Below the pieces are notes generated by a model. That model worked only from the letters and a program-made list of their open reading frames with translations, did no database searches and was not told the DNA's origin. Made by a program: the position numbers and the translations under genes. A stretch of 9,014 nt of DNA from Selenomonadaceae bacterium (GTDB lineage Bacteria > Bacillota > Negativicutes > Selenomonadales > Selenomonadaceae). Where the stretch lies: contig JAEEGN010000184.1 in NCBI GenBank assembly GCA_016280345.1, forward strand, positions 1 to 9,014, given 5' to 3'. Below, piece after piece: positions 1-5,610 of the stretch (the first letter of the stretch is position 1; each line of letters starts with the position of its first letter).

Positions 1-1
1 C

Positions 2-64
2 CCGGCGGGCGGCCCGGCGGTTTCCTTTGGCGGCCCGGTAAACGACGACGATATTCCGTTTTGA
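2..64 (+). CDS. ssb: Single-stranded DNA-binding protein, C-terminal end only
   Basis: Only the last 20 codons are in the window; the gene runs in from the left edge, with the first full codon at position 2. The readable tail ends in NDDDIPF followed by TGA at 62-64. That is the conserved acidic tip by which bacterial SSB recruits replication and repair partners, and the Gly/Pro-rich residues before it match the flexible SSB linker. The next gene is rpsR, as in the common rpsF-ssb-rpsR operon, which strongly supports the call. The OB-fold DNA-binding domain is outside the window and cannot be judged. Confidence 0.93.
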   Translation, partial: PAGGPAVSFGGPVNDDDIPF

Positions 65-72
65 GAGAATGA

Positions 73-88
73 CTGGCCGGACGGCCAG
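73..88 (+). other. Small hairpin between ssb and rpsR
   Basis: CTGGCC at 73-78 and GGCCAG at 83-88 form a perfect 6-bp stem with a GGAC tetraloop in the ssb-rpsR spacer. There is no U-tract after it, so it is not an intrinsic terminator. It ends about 8 nt before the rpsR Shine-Dalgarno. It could tune rpsR translation or processing of the mRNA, but no function can be shown from sequence. Confidence 0.4.
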
Positions 89-113
89 CCTGCCATAAAG
101 GAGGATTCAGATC

Positions 114-347
114 GTGATCAGACGTGACAGGAGCAGACGTCCCCGCAAGAAGGTTTGCAGCTTCTGCGTGGATAAGGTCGAGCACATCGACTATAAGGAC
201 GCAGCGAAGCTCCGCCGGTTCACCACGGAGCGGGGGAAGATTTTGCCCCGCCGCATTTCCGGCAACTGCGCCAAGCATCAGCGCCAGGTGACGGTAGCGA
301 TCAAGCGCGCCCGCAATATCGCGCTGTTGCCGTTCACGGCGGAATGA
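114..347 (+). CDS. rpsR: 30S ribosomal protein S18, zinc-binding (C+) form
   Basis: This 77-residue small-subunit protein partners S6 on the platform of the 30S subunit. The core matches the S18 family: HIDYKD (24-29), RGKILPRR (40-47) and IKRAR..LLPF near the end. C15-x-x-C18 with C52-x-x-H55 forms a CxxC/CxxH zinc ribbon, so this is the zinc-dependent C+ variant; C- variants lack these cysteines. The start is GTG at 114, chosen because AAAGGAGG at 97-104 lies 9 nt upstream and no ATG fits the family length. It follows ssb by 49 nt, presumably in one operon, and an intrinsic terminator follows directly. Confidence 0.97.
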   Translation: MIRRDRSRRPRKKVCSFCVDKVEHIDYKDAAKLRRFTTERGKILPRRISGNCAKHQRQVTVAIKRARNIALLPFTAE

Positions 348-356
348 TAGGCATAG

Positions 357-388
357 AGGAGAGCCTGCAGGGGCTCTCTTTCTTTTTT
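357..388 (+). terminator. Intrinsic terminator after rpsR
   Basis: GAGAGCC (359-365) pairs with GGCTCTC (372-378), leaving a short loop around TGCAGG, and is followed by a T-rich tract (379-388). It starts about 10 nt past the rpsR stop, so it closes the rpsF-ssb-rpsR transcription unit and separates it from the GH18 gene. Confidence 0.88.
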
Positions 389-442
389 ACCCGGGTTTTG
401 CCCCGGAAACGGGGCGGCGGACAGCGGAAAGGAGCGCGGCGC

Positions 443-1591
443 ATGATGAAGCGATGGCTGGGCGTGGGATTGCTGGCCCTTTGCCTCTGGACGGGGAGCG
501 TGGCAGCGGCGGCGGAGCCGGAAGCGGAGCCGGGCGACGGCATCCGGAGCATTCTCGCCCAGTGGCGGGAGCAGCAGGCGGCTCAGACGACCGCCCGGGA
601 GCAGCGGTCCGCGGCGCAGACGGAAACGGGCCGCATCCGGCTTCTCTGGCAGATGGATTTCAGCAAGCAGGCGAACCTCGAGGAGCCGCCGACGGCCGCG
701 GGCGTCAACGTGATCTCGCCCTGCTGGTTCGTCATCACCGGCGAGAAGGGCACGATCGAGGCCTACGGGGCGAAAGCGGACCGCCGCTACAGCGACGCCG
801 CCCACGCCAAGGGCTACAAGATCTGGGCCCTGGTCAGCAACCACGGCTTCGATCCCGAGGTCACGGGGCGTTTCCTGGGGAACGCCGGAAGCCAGAAAGC
901 GGCCATTCAGAACATCCTCAAACTGGCGGAGACGTACCGGCTCGACGGCATCAACCTCGACTTCGAGAACATCAACCTGGAGGACCGGGACCGGCTCACC
1001 GCCTTCGCGACGGCGGCGGCCAAAGCGTTCCGCCGGAAGGGGCTGGTGGTCTCCATGGACGTCACGCCGCCCTCGGACAGTCCCAACTGGTCGCTCTGCT
1101 ACGATCGCCGGGCGCTGGCGGAGGCCATGGACTACCTGGCGCTGATGGCCTATGACGAGCACAGCGCCGGCGCTTCCGAGGCGGGCCCGGTGGCGTCCCT
1201 GCCCTGGGTAGAGCGGAGCCTCGAGGCGACGCTGGAGGAAGTGCCGGCGGAGAAGCTCCTGCTGGGAATGCCGCTCTATATGCGGCTCTGGGAGGAAAAA
1301 GACGGTCGGCTCCAGAGCGTCAAGACGCTCTACATGGGAAAAGCGGAGCAGCTCCTGAAGGAGAAAAAACCGGCGCGCCACTGGCAGCCGGATCTCGGCC
1401 TTCACTACTTTGAATACCGGGAGGGCGGCAGCCTCTACCGCGTCTGGCAGGAAGACCGGCGCTCCCTCGCCCTCAAGGCGGCCCTGGTCAACCGCTACGA
1501 TCTGGCAGGCGCGGCTTTCTGGCGGGCCGGCCATGAGACGGCGGACGTCTGGCCGGTGCTGGACGCCGTCCTCAGCGCGGCGGCGCCCTGA
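443..1591 (+). CDS. Secreted glycoside hydrolase family 18 protein
   Basis: A 382-residue protein. Residues 1-24 form a signal peptide: a KR pair, a hydrophobic stretch LGVGLLALCLW, then an SVAAAA cleavage region. An acidic, Gln/Arg-rich linker runs to about residue 64. The rest is a GH18 TIM barrel: the catalytic motif DGINLDFE spans 168-175 with E175 as the expected acid/base, and MAYDEH is the downstream M-x-Y-D motif. The second Asp of the usual DGxDxDxE is Asn171, as in the YaaH/SleL/YdhD spore and cell-wall subgroup. No LysM or copper-amine-oxidase domain is present, so the enzyme is barrel-only. The start at ATG 443 has GGAAAGGAG 8 nt upstream; the frame stays open back to 344, but that extension would bury the signal peptide. 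The likely substrate is a GlcNAc-containing wall or envelope glycan; true chitinase activity is not implied. Confidence 0.85.
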   Translation: MMKRWLGVGLLALCLWTGSVAAAAEPEAEPGDGIRSILAQWREQQAAQTTAREQRSAAQTETGRIRLLWQMDFSKQANLEEPPTAAGVNVISPCWFVITGEKGTIEAYGAKADRRYSDAAHAKGYKIWALVSNHGFDPEVTGRFLGNAGSQKAAIQNILKLAETYRLDGINLDFENINLEDRDRLTAFATAAAKAFRRKGLVVSMDVTPPSDSPNWSLCYDRRALAEAMDYLALMAYDEHSAGASEAGPVASLPWVERSLEATLEEVPAEKLLLGMPLYMRLWEEKDGRLQSVKTLYMGKAEQLLKEKKPARHWQPDLGLHYFEYREGGSLYRVWQEDRRSLALKAALVNRYDLAGAAFWRAGHETADVWPVLDAVLSAAAP

Positions 1592-1737
1592 CAGGCCCCG
1601 TCGTCCCTGACGCGCGGCGTCGGCGGAAGCGGGCCGCACGTCCCGGCTCGTCCGGGGTGACAGCAGCGGAAGTTCAAAGCGGTTCCCGAAGGGGAATGGC
1701 AGGAATGATAACGACACAGGAAAAGGAGCGATGACAG

Positions 1738-3669
1738 ATGAATCAGAAACCCATGGGGCAGGATACGGCGGCAATGCCCCGCCGGCCGCAGAAAGAGGCC
1801 ACGCCAGCCACGGCAAAGGCCAACCAGAGCGTCTATGCGCACCTGGATTTTGACGACGAGAGAGAATTCGAGTGCGCCCGCCGGGGCCTCATCGCCGCGC
1901 CGGAGCAGCTCACCCTGAAGAGCAGCGATGGTCGGGTTGTCTGGAGCCAGTCGGCCTACGCCTTCCTCGACGGCAACCCCCCCGACACGGCGAATCCCAG
2001 CCTTTGGCGGAACGCCCAGCTCAACCATTTGTACGGCCTCTTTGAAGTGATGGACGGCATCTACCAGGTGCGCGGCTACGACATGTCGAACATCACCTTC
2101 ATCCAGGGCTATACCGGCTGGATTGTCTTCGATCCCCTGATGACCATCGAGTGCAGCCGGGCGGCTAAGGAGCTCGTCGACCAGAAACTCGGCGTCAAGC
2201 CCATCCGGGCCATCGTCTACAGCCATACCCACGTGGACCATTACGGCGGCGTCAAGGGCATCGTCAGCGAAGACCAGGTCCGGGACGAGAAAATCACCAT
2301 CATCGCCCCTGAGGGCTTCGAGGAATACGTCGTCAAGGAAAACCTCCACGCCGGCGCCGCCATGGCCCGCCGGGCCAGCTACCAGTACGGTACCATGCTG
2401 GAGCCCGGCCCCAAAGGGCGCCTCTCCATCGGCATCGGCATGACCCAGTCCAAGGGCACTACTTCCTATATCTCGCCCAACCTCATCATCCAGGAGACCG
2501 GCCAGAAAGTCACCGTGGACGGCGTGACGATGGAGTTCCAGCTCACGCCCGGCACCGAGGCGCCGGCGGAAATGAACACTTGGATTCCGGCCAAGAAAGC
2601 CCTCTGGCTGGCCGAGAACTGCTCCGGCACCCTGCACAACCTCTACACCCTGCGGGGGGCCCAGGTCCGCGACGCCGCCGCCTGGTCCGGCTACCTCATG
2701 GAGGCCCTGGCCCTTTACGGCGGCGAGGCCGAGGTCGTGTTCCAGGCCCACAACTGGCCGCACTGGGGCAACGAGACCATCCGCGACTACATCACCCAGC
2801 ACGCCCTCGCCTATAAGTTCATCCACGACCAGACGCTCCACTACCTGAACCTCGGCTACACCCCCATCGAGATCGCCCGCCGCATCGAGCTGCCGCCGGC
2901 CCTGGCGAAGAGCTGGTACACCCGTCAGTACTACGGCACCGTCGCGCACAACTCGCGGGCCGTGTACGACAAATACATGGGTTGGTACGACGCCAACCCC
3001 GTGAACCTCAACCCGCTGGAGCCCACCGAGAGCGCCACGAAGCTCGTGGAGTACCTGGGCAGCCCGGAACGCGTCATCGAGAAAGCCCGGGAAGACTTTG
3101 ACCGGGGCCAGTACCAGTGGGTCGCCCAGATCATGAACGCGCTGGTCTTCGCCAATCCCAAGAACCAGGAAGCCCGCGACCTCGAGGCCGACGCCCTGGA
3201 GCAGCTCGCCTACCAGGCGGAAAGCGGCCCCTGGCGCAACGTCTATCTCTCCGCGGCCCATGAGCTCCGGGACGGCTCGATTCCCCCGCAGGCCATCGTC
3301 ATCCCCGGCGGCAAAGGAGATATCGCCCGCGCCCAGGGCACGGACCTCATGCTGGCCTATCTCGGCATCTGCCTGGACCCCGAGAAGACGAAGGACCTGA
3401 GCTTCACGGCGAACCTGACGCTCACCGACACCGGGGAGAAATACACCCTCGTGGTCCGCTCCGGCGTCCTGTTGCCGGAAAAGGGCGTCCACGCGGCAAA
3501 GCCCGACGTCACCTGGACCATGCCCCGCGTCGGCCTGAACCTCATCCTGCAGCCAGACGCCGCCGTCATCGACAAGGTCATCCAACAGACCGGCGACAAA
3601 ACCTGCCTCCAGCGCCTGAGCGCCAGCATGACCGTCTTCACCCGCTTCTTCAACATCATCGAGCCGTAA
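1738..3669 (+). CDS. Alkylsulfatase (class B, metallo-beta-lactamase fold)
   Basis: A 643-residue member of the SdsA1/YjcS family, binuclear zinc enzymes that hydrolyse primary alkyl sulfates such as dodecyl sulfate to alcohol and sulfate. The MBL domain (about 45-345) carries H163-T-H165-V-D167-H168, E274 (PGTEAP), E293 (LAEN) and H338 (QAHNWPHWG). As recalled for Pseudomonas SdsA1 (H169/H171/D173/H174, E280, E299, H344), every ligand is present at a constant offset of six. An alkylsulfatase dimerisation domain follows (about 355-500), then an SCP2-like C-terminal domain (about 515-643) thought to bind the alkyl chain. Length is near SdsA1 (about 658). Unlike SdsA1, the N-terminus is polar (MNQKPMGQD...) with no signal peptide, so it is predicted cytoplasmic. 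The start at ATG 1738 has AAAAGGAG 9 nt upstream. The gene lies 146 nt after the GH18 gene and ends at a strong terminator. The physiological substrate is unknown. Confidence 0.93.
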   Translation: MNQKPMGQDTAAMPRRPQKEATPATAKANQSVYAHLDFDDEREFECARRGLIAAPEQLTLKSSDGRVVWSQSAYAFLDGNPPDTANPSLWRNAQLNHLYGLFEVMDGIYQVRGYDMSNITFIQGYTGWIVFDPLMTIECSRAAKELVDQKLGVKPIRAIVYSHTHVDHYGGVKGIVSEDQVRDEKITIIAPEGFEEYVVKENLHAGAAMARRASYQYGTMLEPGPKGRLSIGIGMTQSKGTTSYISPNLIIQETGQKVTVDGVTMEFQLTPGTEAPAEMNTWIPAKKALWLAENCSGTLHNLYTLRGAQVRDAAAWSGYLMEALALYGGEAEVVFQAHNWPHWGNETIRDYITQHALAYKFIHDQTLHYLNLGYTPIEIARRIELPPALAKSWYTRQYYGTVAHNSRAVYDKYMGWYDANPVNLNPLEPTESATKLVEYLGSPERVIEKAREDFDRGQYQWVAQIMNALVFANPKNQEARDLEADALEQLAYQAESGPWRNVYLSAAHELRDGSIPPQAIVIPGGKGDIARAQGTDLMLAYLGICLDPEKTKDLSFTANLTLTDTGEKYTLVVRSGVLLPEKGVHAAKPDVTWTMPRVGLNLILQPDAAVIDKVIQQTGDKTCLQRLSASMTVFTRFFNIIEP

Positions 3670-3725
3670 ACCGCGGCTGATTCAGTTTGCGGGAAAGCCG
3701 ACAGAAAGGCACAGACACCAAACGC

Positions 3726-3763
3726 AAAAAGCCGCTGAAACCATCGCGTTTCAGCGGTTTTTT
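3726..3763 (+). terminator. Strong intrinsic terminator after the alkylsulfatase
   Basis: CCGCTGAAAC (3732-3741) pairs perfectly with GTTTCAGCGG (3748-3757) across a six-base loop and is followed by six T (3758-3763). An A-run (3726-3730) precedes it, so it may also stop transcription coming from the right on the minus strand. It lies about 60 nt past the alkylsulfatase stop. Confidence 0.92.
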
Positions 3764-3795
3764 GCATTGAGCAGAAGATAAAACAACTTGTTTAG

Positions 3796-3809
3796 TTGCA
3801 ATATTGCAA
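3796..3809. repeat. 14-bp perfect palindrome in AT-rich patch
   Basis: TTGCAATATTGCAA reads identically on both strands. It lies inside a looser dyad bounded by ACTTG at 3786-3790 and CAAGT at about 3819-3823. The site sits where recognisable toxin homology on the minus strand ends (about 3818), so it may be an operator, a recombination end, or chance in AT-rich DNA. Confidence 0.45.
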
Positions 3810-3817
3810 ACATAAAA

Positions 3818-3862
3818 CTGCAAGTCCTTGCGAAATTGCGCAGTAGTCACTAAGTCAAGCAT
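3818..3862 (-). pseudogene. 5' fragment of YafQ/RelE-type toxin gene
   Basis: From the ATG at 3862-3860 the minus strand encodes MLDLVTTAQFRKDLQ, which resembles the first 15 residues of YafQ/RelE-family mRNA interferase toxins (typically M-L-x-x-V-x-T-x-x-F-K-K-D-L-K). After residue 15 the frame stays open but the sequence (FYVCNIATKQ...) no longer resembles the family, and it runs antisense into the terminator region. The catalytic C-terminal part is therefore absent. The call rests on a short match, but an antitoxin-like tail placed immediately upstream with a coupled overlap strengthens it. Confidence 0.55.
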
Positions 3863-3926
3863 TGGTAGCCTCCGCGTCCTGGTCCGCCAACAGGTCGGAG
3901 AGAGAGCTGTATCGTTTGGATTGCCG
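3855..3926 (-). pseudogene. 3' fragment of RelB/DinJ-type antitoxin gene
   Basis: Between an in-frame TGA (3929-3927) and the TGA at 3857-3855 the minus strand encodes a 23-residue piece ending YSSLSDLLADQDAEATNA. This has the form of RelB/DinJ antitoxin C-termini (Y-x-S-x-x-E/D-L-x-A-D-L-D-A-E). The stop overlaps the toxin start as ATGCTTGA, an 8-nt overlap typical of translationally coupled toxin-antitoxin pairs. Upstream of the in-frame stop no antitoxin N-terminus is recognisable in this frame, so the DNA-binding and dimerisation part is lost or scrambled. Confidence 0.5.
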
Positions 3927-4012
3927 TCAACAGGCCGGTATCATCGTGGCGCTGTTTTTTCGCGTCCTTCTGGTTTTCGTTCACTCGGTCGCCTGATAAA
4001 TCCGCGCTTCCA

Positions 4013-4213
4013 GGGGGCGAAGGCGTGCAGGTAATACTGGCCGCGCTCCTCGCACCAGGTCCAGGCACTGCCGCCGAAGATGCTGCGCCAGTTGGTGGGA
4101 GGGCTGCCGTCGGGCTTCGCGTCCCGCCATATATACCAGTCGGCTTTCGGGTTCGTGCGGCTCTGCCGGGACTCCAGGAACCAGGCGTGTCGCCGCCCGG
4201 CTCCCATGATGAG
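4013..4213 (-). pseudogene. Internal fragment of GH13 alpha-glucosidase gene
   Basis: The minus strand encodes about 67 codons that closely resemble the N-terminal third of GH13 alpha-glucosidases (MalL / oligo-1,6-glucosidase / trehalose-6-phosphate hydrolase group). It reads HAWFLESRQSRTNPKADWY, then IWRDAKPDGSPP, NNW-like TNW, IFGGSAWTWCEERGQYYLH and AFAP. The family pattern is H-x-W-F-x-E-S-R-x-S-R-x-N-P-x-x-D-W-Y-I-W-R-D ... F-G-G-S-A-W ... G-Q-Y-Y-L-H. Before HAWF, the LIM at 4213-4205 may match the family's LIMDLVVNHTSDEH with that motif mostly deleted. After AFAP the expected Q-P-D-L-N-W is missing. Whole enzymes are about 550 residues with a catalytic Asp/Glu/Asp set lying beyond this piece, so it cannot be functional. 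Confidence 0.82.
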
Positions 4214-4216
4214 TTC

Positions 4217-4222
4217 ATTATA
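4217..4222 (-). promoter_or_regulatory. Orphan -10-like box reading into the remnant region
   Basis: On the minus strand the sequence reads TTTATACTATAATGAAC, with a consensus TATAAT at 4222-4217, just past the mtaD terminator. The hexamer 17 nt upstream (TTTTGG) is a poor -35. If active, it would transcribe the GH13 and toxin-antitoxin remnants; it may be a relic or chance. Confidence 0.25.
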
Positions 4223-4243
4223 GTATAAACGGATAAATGCCAA

Positions 4244-4279
4244 AAGGCCGCTGGAACCATTACCGGTTCCGGCGGCCTT
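4244..4279 (-). terminator. Bidirectional terminator downstream of mtaD
   Basis: AAGGCCGCTGGAACC (4244-4258) pairs with GGTTCCGGCGGCCTT (4265-4279), a 15-bp stem with one G-T wobble and a six-base loop. On the minus strand the stem ends in four T, about 35 nt past the mtaD stop, so it closes the ahcY-mtaD unit. On the plus strand it is followed after CG by five T, so it may work in that direction as well. Confidence 0.85.
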
Positions 4280-4313
4280 CGTTTTTCGCCATGCGCTTTT
4301 CGTGCGGTGCCGT

Positions 4314-5594
4314 TTACATCTTCGCGGCCAGGTCCTGGGCGCGTTTTTCGGCTTCAAAGAGGATGCGTTCCTTGTCGAGGGTCAGGACTTCGCCTTTTTC
4401 CATCAGCGTCTTGCCGTTGACGATGACGGTGTCGGCGGTGGCGCTGCCGGCGGCGTAGATGAGCAGCGAGACGAGGTCGAACTTCGGCGTCCAGGCGGTG
4501 CCGTTCATGTTGTAAAGGACGACGTCGGCGAGCTGGCCCGGCTCGAGACGGCCGAGGTTCTTGAGGCCGATGGCTTTGGCGCCGTTCTCGGTGGCCATCT
4601 GCAGCGCCTCGTGGGCGGGAACGGCCAGCGGGTCGAGGGTATCGACCTTGTGCAGGAGGGCGGCCAGGCGGGCTTCCTCCAGCATATCGAGGTTGTTGTT
4701 GCTGCTGGCGCCGTCGGTGCCGAGGGCGACGCAGACGCCGGCCTTTTGGAGTTTCGGCACCGGGGCGATGCCGCTGGCCAGCTTCATGTTGCTGCCGGGG
4801 TTATGGGCGACGCGGACGTCGTATTTCTTCATCAGGGCGATGTCTTCGTCCGAGAGGTGGACGCAGTGGGCGCCCAGCACGCCGCATTGCAGGATGCCGG
4901 TCTCCTCCATCAGGGCGATGGGGGTTTTCCCGTAGTCCTTGAGGCAGTTCTCGACTTCGCCCTTCGTCTCGGCGAGGTGGATGTGGATTTCGGCCTTGCG
5001 CTCCCGCGCAATTTCCGCCACCCGGCGCAGGAAGTCCGGCGGGCAGGTGTAAGGGGCGTGGGGGCCGAACATGACGGTGATGCGCCCGTCCGCCGCGCCG
5101 TGGTAGTCGCGGAAGAGCGTCTTGTTTTCCTCAAGGGCGGCTTCACCGTTGGGGGCGACGCCGATGATGCCGCGGGAGAGAACGGCGCGCAGGCCGGACT
5201 CGATGGCGACTTCGGCGACTTTTTCCATGTCGCCGTACATGTCGGCGAAGGCGGTGGTGCCGCTCTCAATCATTTCCAGCGCCGCCAGCATGGCGCCCCA
5301 GTAAATGTCGGGTTTCCTCATCTTGGCCTCGATGGGCCAGATCTTGTTCTGCAGCCAGTCCATGAGGTTCATGTCGTCGGCGTAGCTGCGGAGCAACGTC
5401 ATGGAGGCGTGGGTGTGGGCGTTGACGAGGCCGGGGACGGCGAGCTTGCCGGTGGCGTCGATGACGCTGTCGGCCTGCCAGCCCTCAGGGGCTTTGCCGA
5501 CGGCGGCGATGAGCGTTCCGTCAATGGCGACGTCGCCGGTCTCGGTCTTGCCGCCGGCGCGGACGATGGCAGCGTTCCTGATGAGCGTTTTCAT
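4314..5594 (-). CDS. mtaD: SAH / 5'-methylthioadenosine deaminase (amidohydrolase)
   Basis: A 426-residue cytosolic zinc amidohydrolase of the MtaD / TM0936 group, which deaminates adenosine moieties of S-adenosylhomocysteine (SAH), 5'-methylthioadenosine, 5'-deoxyadenosine or adenosine to the inosine form. Visible metal and active-site residues are H60-x-H62, H206 with E209 (HLAE), H243 (AHC) and D294 (GTDGASS). E89 and H179 match the substrate contacts recalled for TM0936 (E84, H173). R141 (SRGI) matches R136, but the second carboxylate-binding arginine (R148) appears to be Ala153, so preference for SAH over smaller substrates is uncertain. The start at ATG 5594 is preceded by AAGGAG. It lies 16 nt after ahcY, whose TAA abuts this ribosome binding site, so the two are co-transcribed and probably coupled. 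A terminator follows. Confidence 0.9.
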   Translation of the reverse strand: MKTLIRNAAIVRAGGKTETGDVAIDGTLIAAVGKAPEGWQADSVIDATGKLAVPGLVNAHTHASMTLLRSYADDMNLMDWLQNKIWPIEAKMRKPDIYWGAMLAALEMIESGTTAFADMYGDMEKVAEVAIESGLRAVLSRGIIGVAPNGEAALEENKTLFRDYHGAADGRITVMFGPHAPYTCPPDFLRRVAEIARERKAEIHIHLAETKGEVENCLKDYGKTPIALMEETGILQCGVLGAHCVHLSDEDIALMKKYDVRVAHNPGSNMKLASGIAPVPKLQKAGVCVALGTDGASSNNNLDMLEEARLAALLHKVDTLDPLAVPAHEALQMATENGAKAIGLKNLGRLEPGQLADVVLYNMNGTAWTPKFDLVSLLIYAAGSATADTVIVNGKTLMEKGEVLTLDKERILFEAEKRAQDLAAKM

Positions 5595-5610
5595 TGGCGA
5601 TCCTCTCCTT

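Larger units (their letters stand above)
3764..4243. other. Gene-remnant region with no intact gene
   Basis: This is most of the 644-nt gap between the alkylsulfatase and mtaD. No open frame here looks like a whole gene. It holds, on the minus strand, fragments of a toxin-antitoxin pair (3818-3926) and of a GH13 alpha-glucosidase (4013-4213). Between them (about 3930-4010) no family could be recognised. The first 85 bases are clearly more AT-rich than the rest of the window. Strong terminators at both ends isolate the region from read-through. Confidence 0.65.

Noticed and set aside
1609..1621. GACGC-GCG-GCGTC hairpin after the GH18 gene as a terminator
   Set aside because: The stem is only 5 bp and no T-tract follows, so GH18 and the alkylsulfatase may be transcribed together.
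278..1816. Minus-strand open frame of 512 codons opposite the GH18 gene
   Set aside because: It is an antisense shadow caused by high third-position GC. Its translation is rich in Arg/Pro/Leu with no recognisable domain, and it would overlap rpsR and GH18.
1495..3585. Minus-strand open frame of 696 codons opposite the alkylsulfatase
   Set aside because: The plus-strand frame encodes a full alkylsulfatase with all ligands. The antisense product has the Val/Gly/Asp/His-rich composition typical of mirrored GC-rich codons and no known motif.
3929..4010. Possible short gene starting at a GTG near 3980 on the minus strand (VNENQKDAKKQRHDD...)
   Set aside because: No family was recognised, no ribosome binding site is seen, and it runs through the antitoxin remnant in another frame.
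3941..4357. Minus-strand 138-codon frame as a functional gene
   Set aside because: Only its middle matches GH13. The first 48 codons overlap the mtaD 3' end and its terminator, and the tail is unrelated, so it is treated as a gene fragment.
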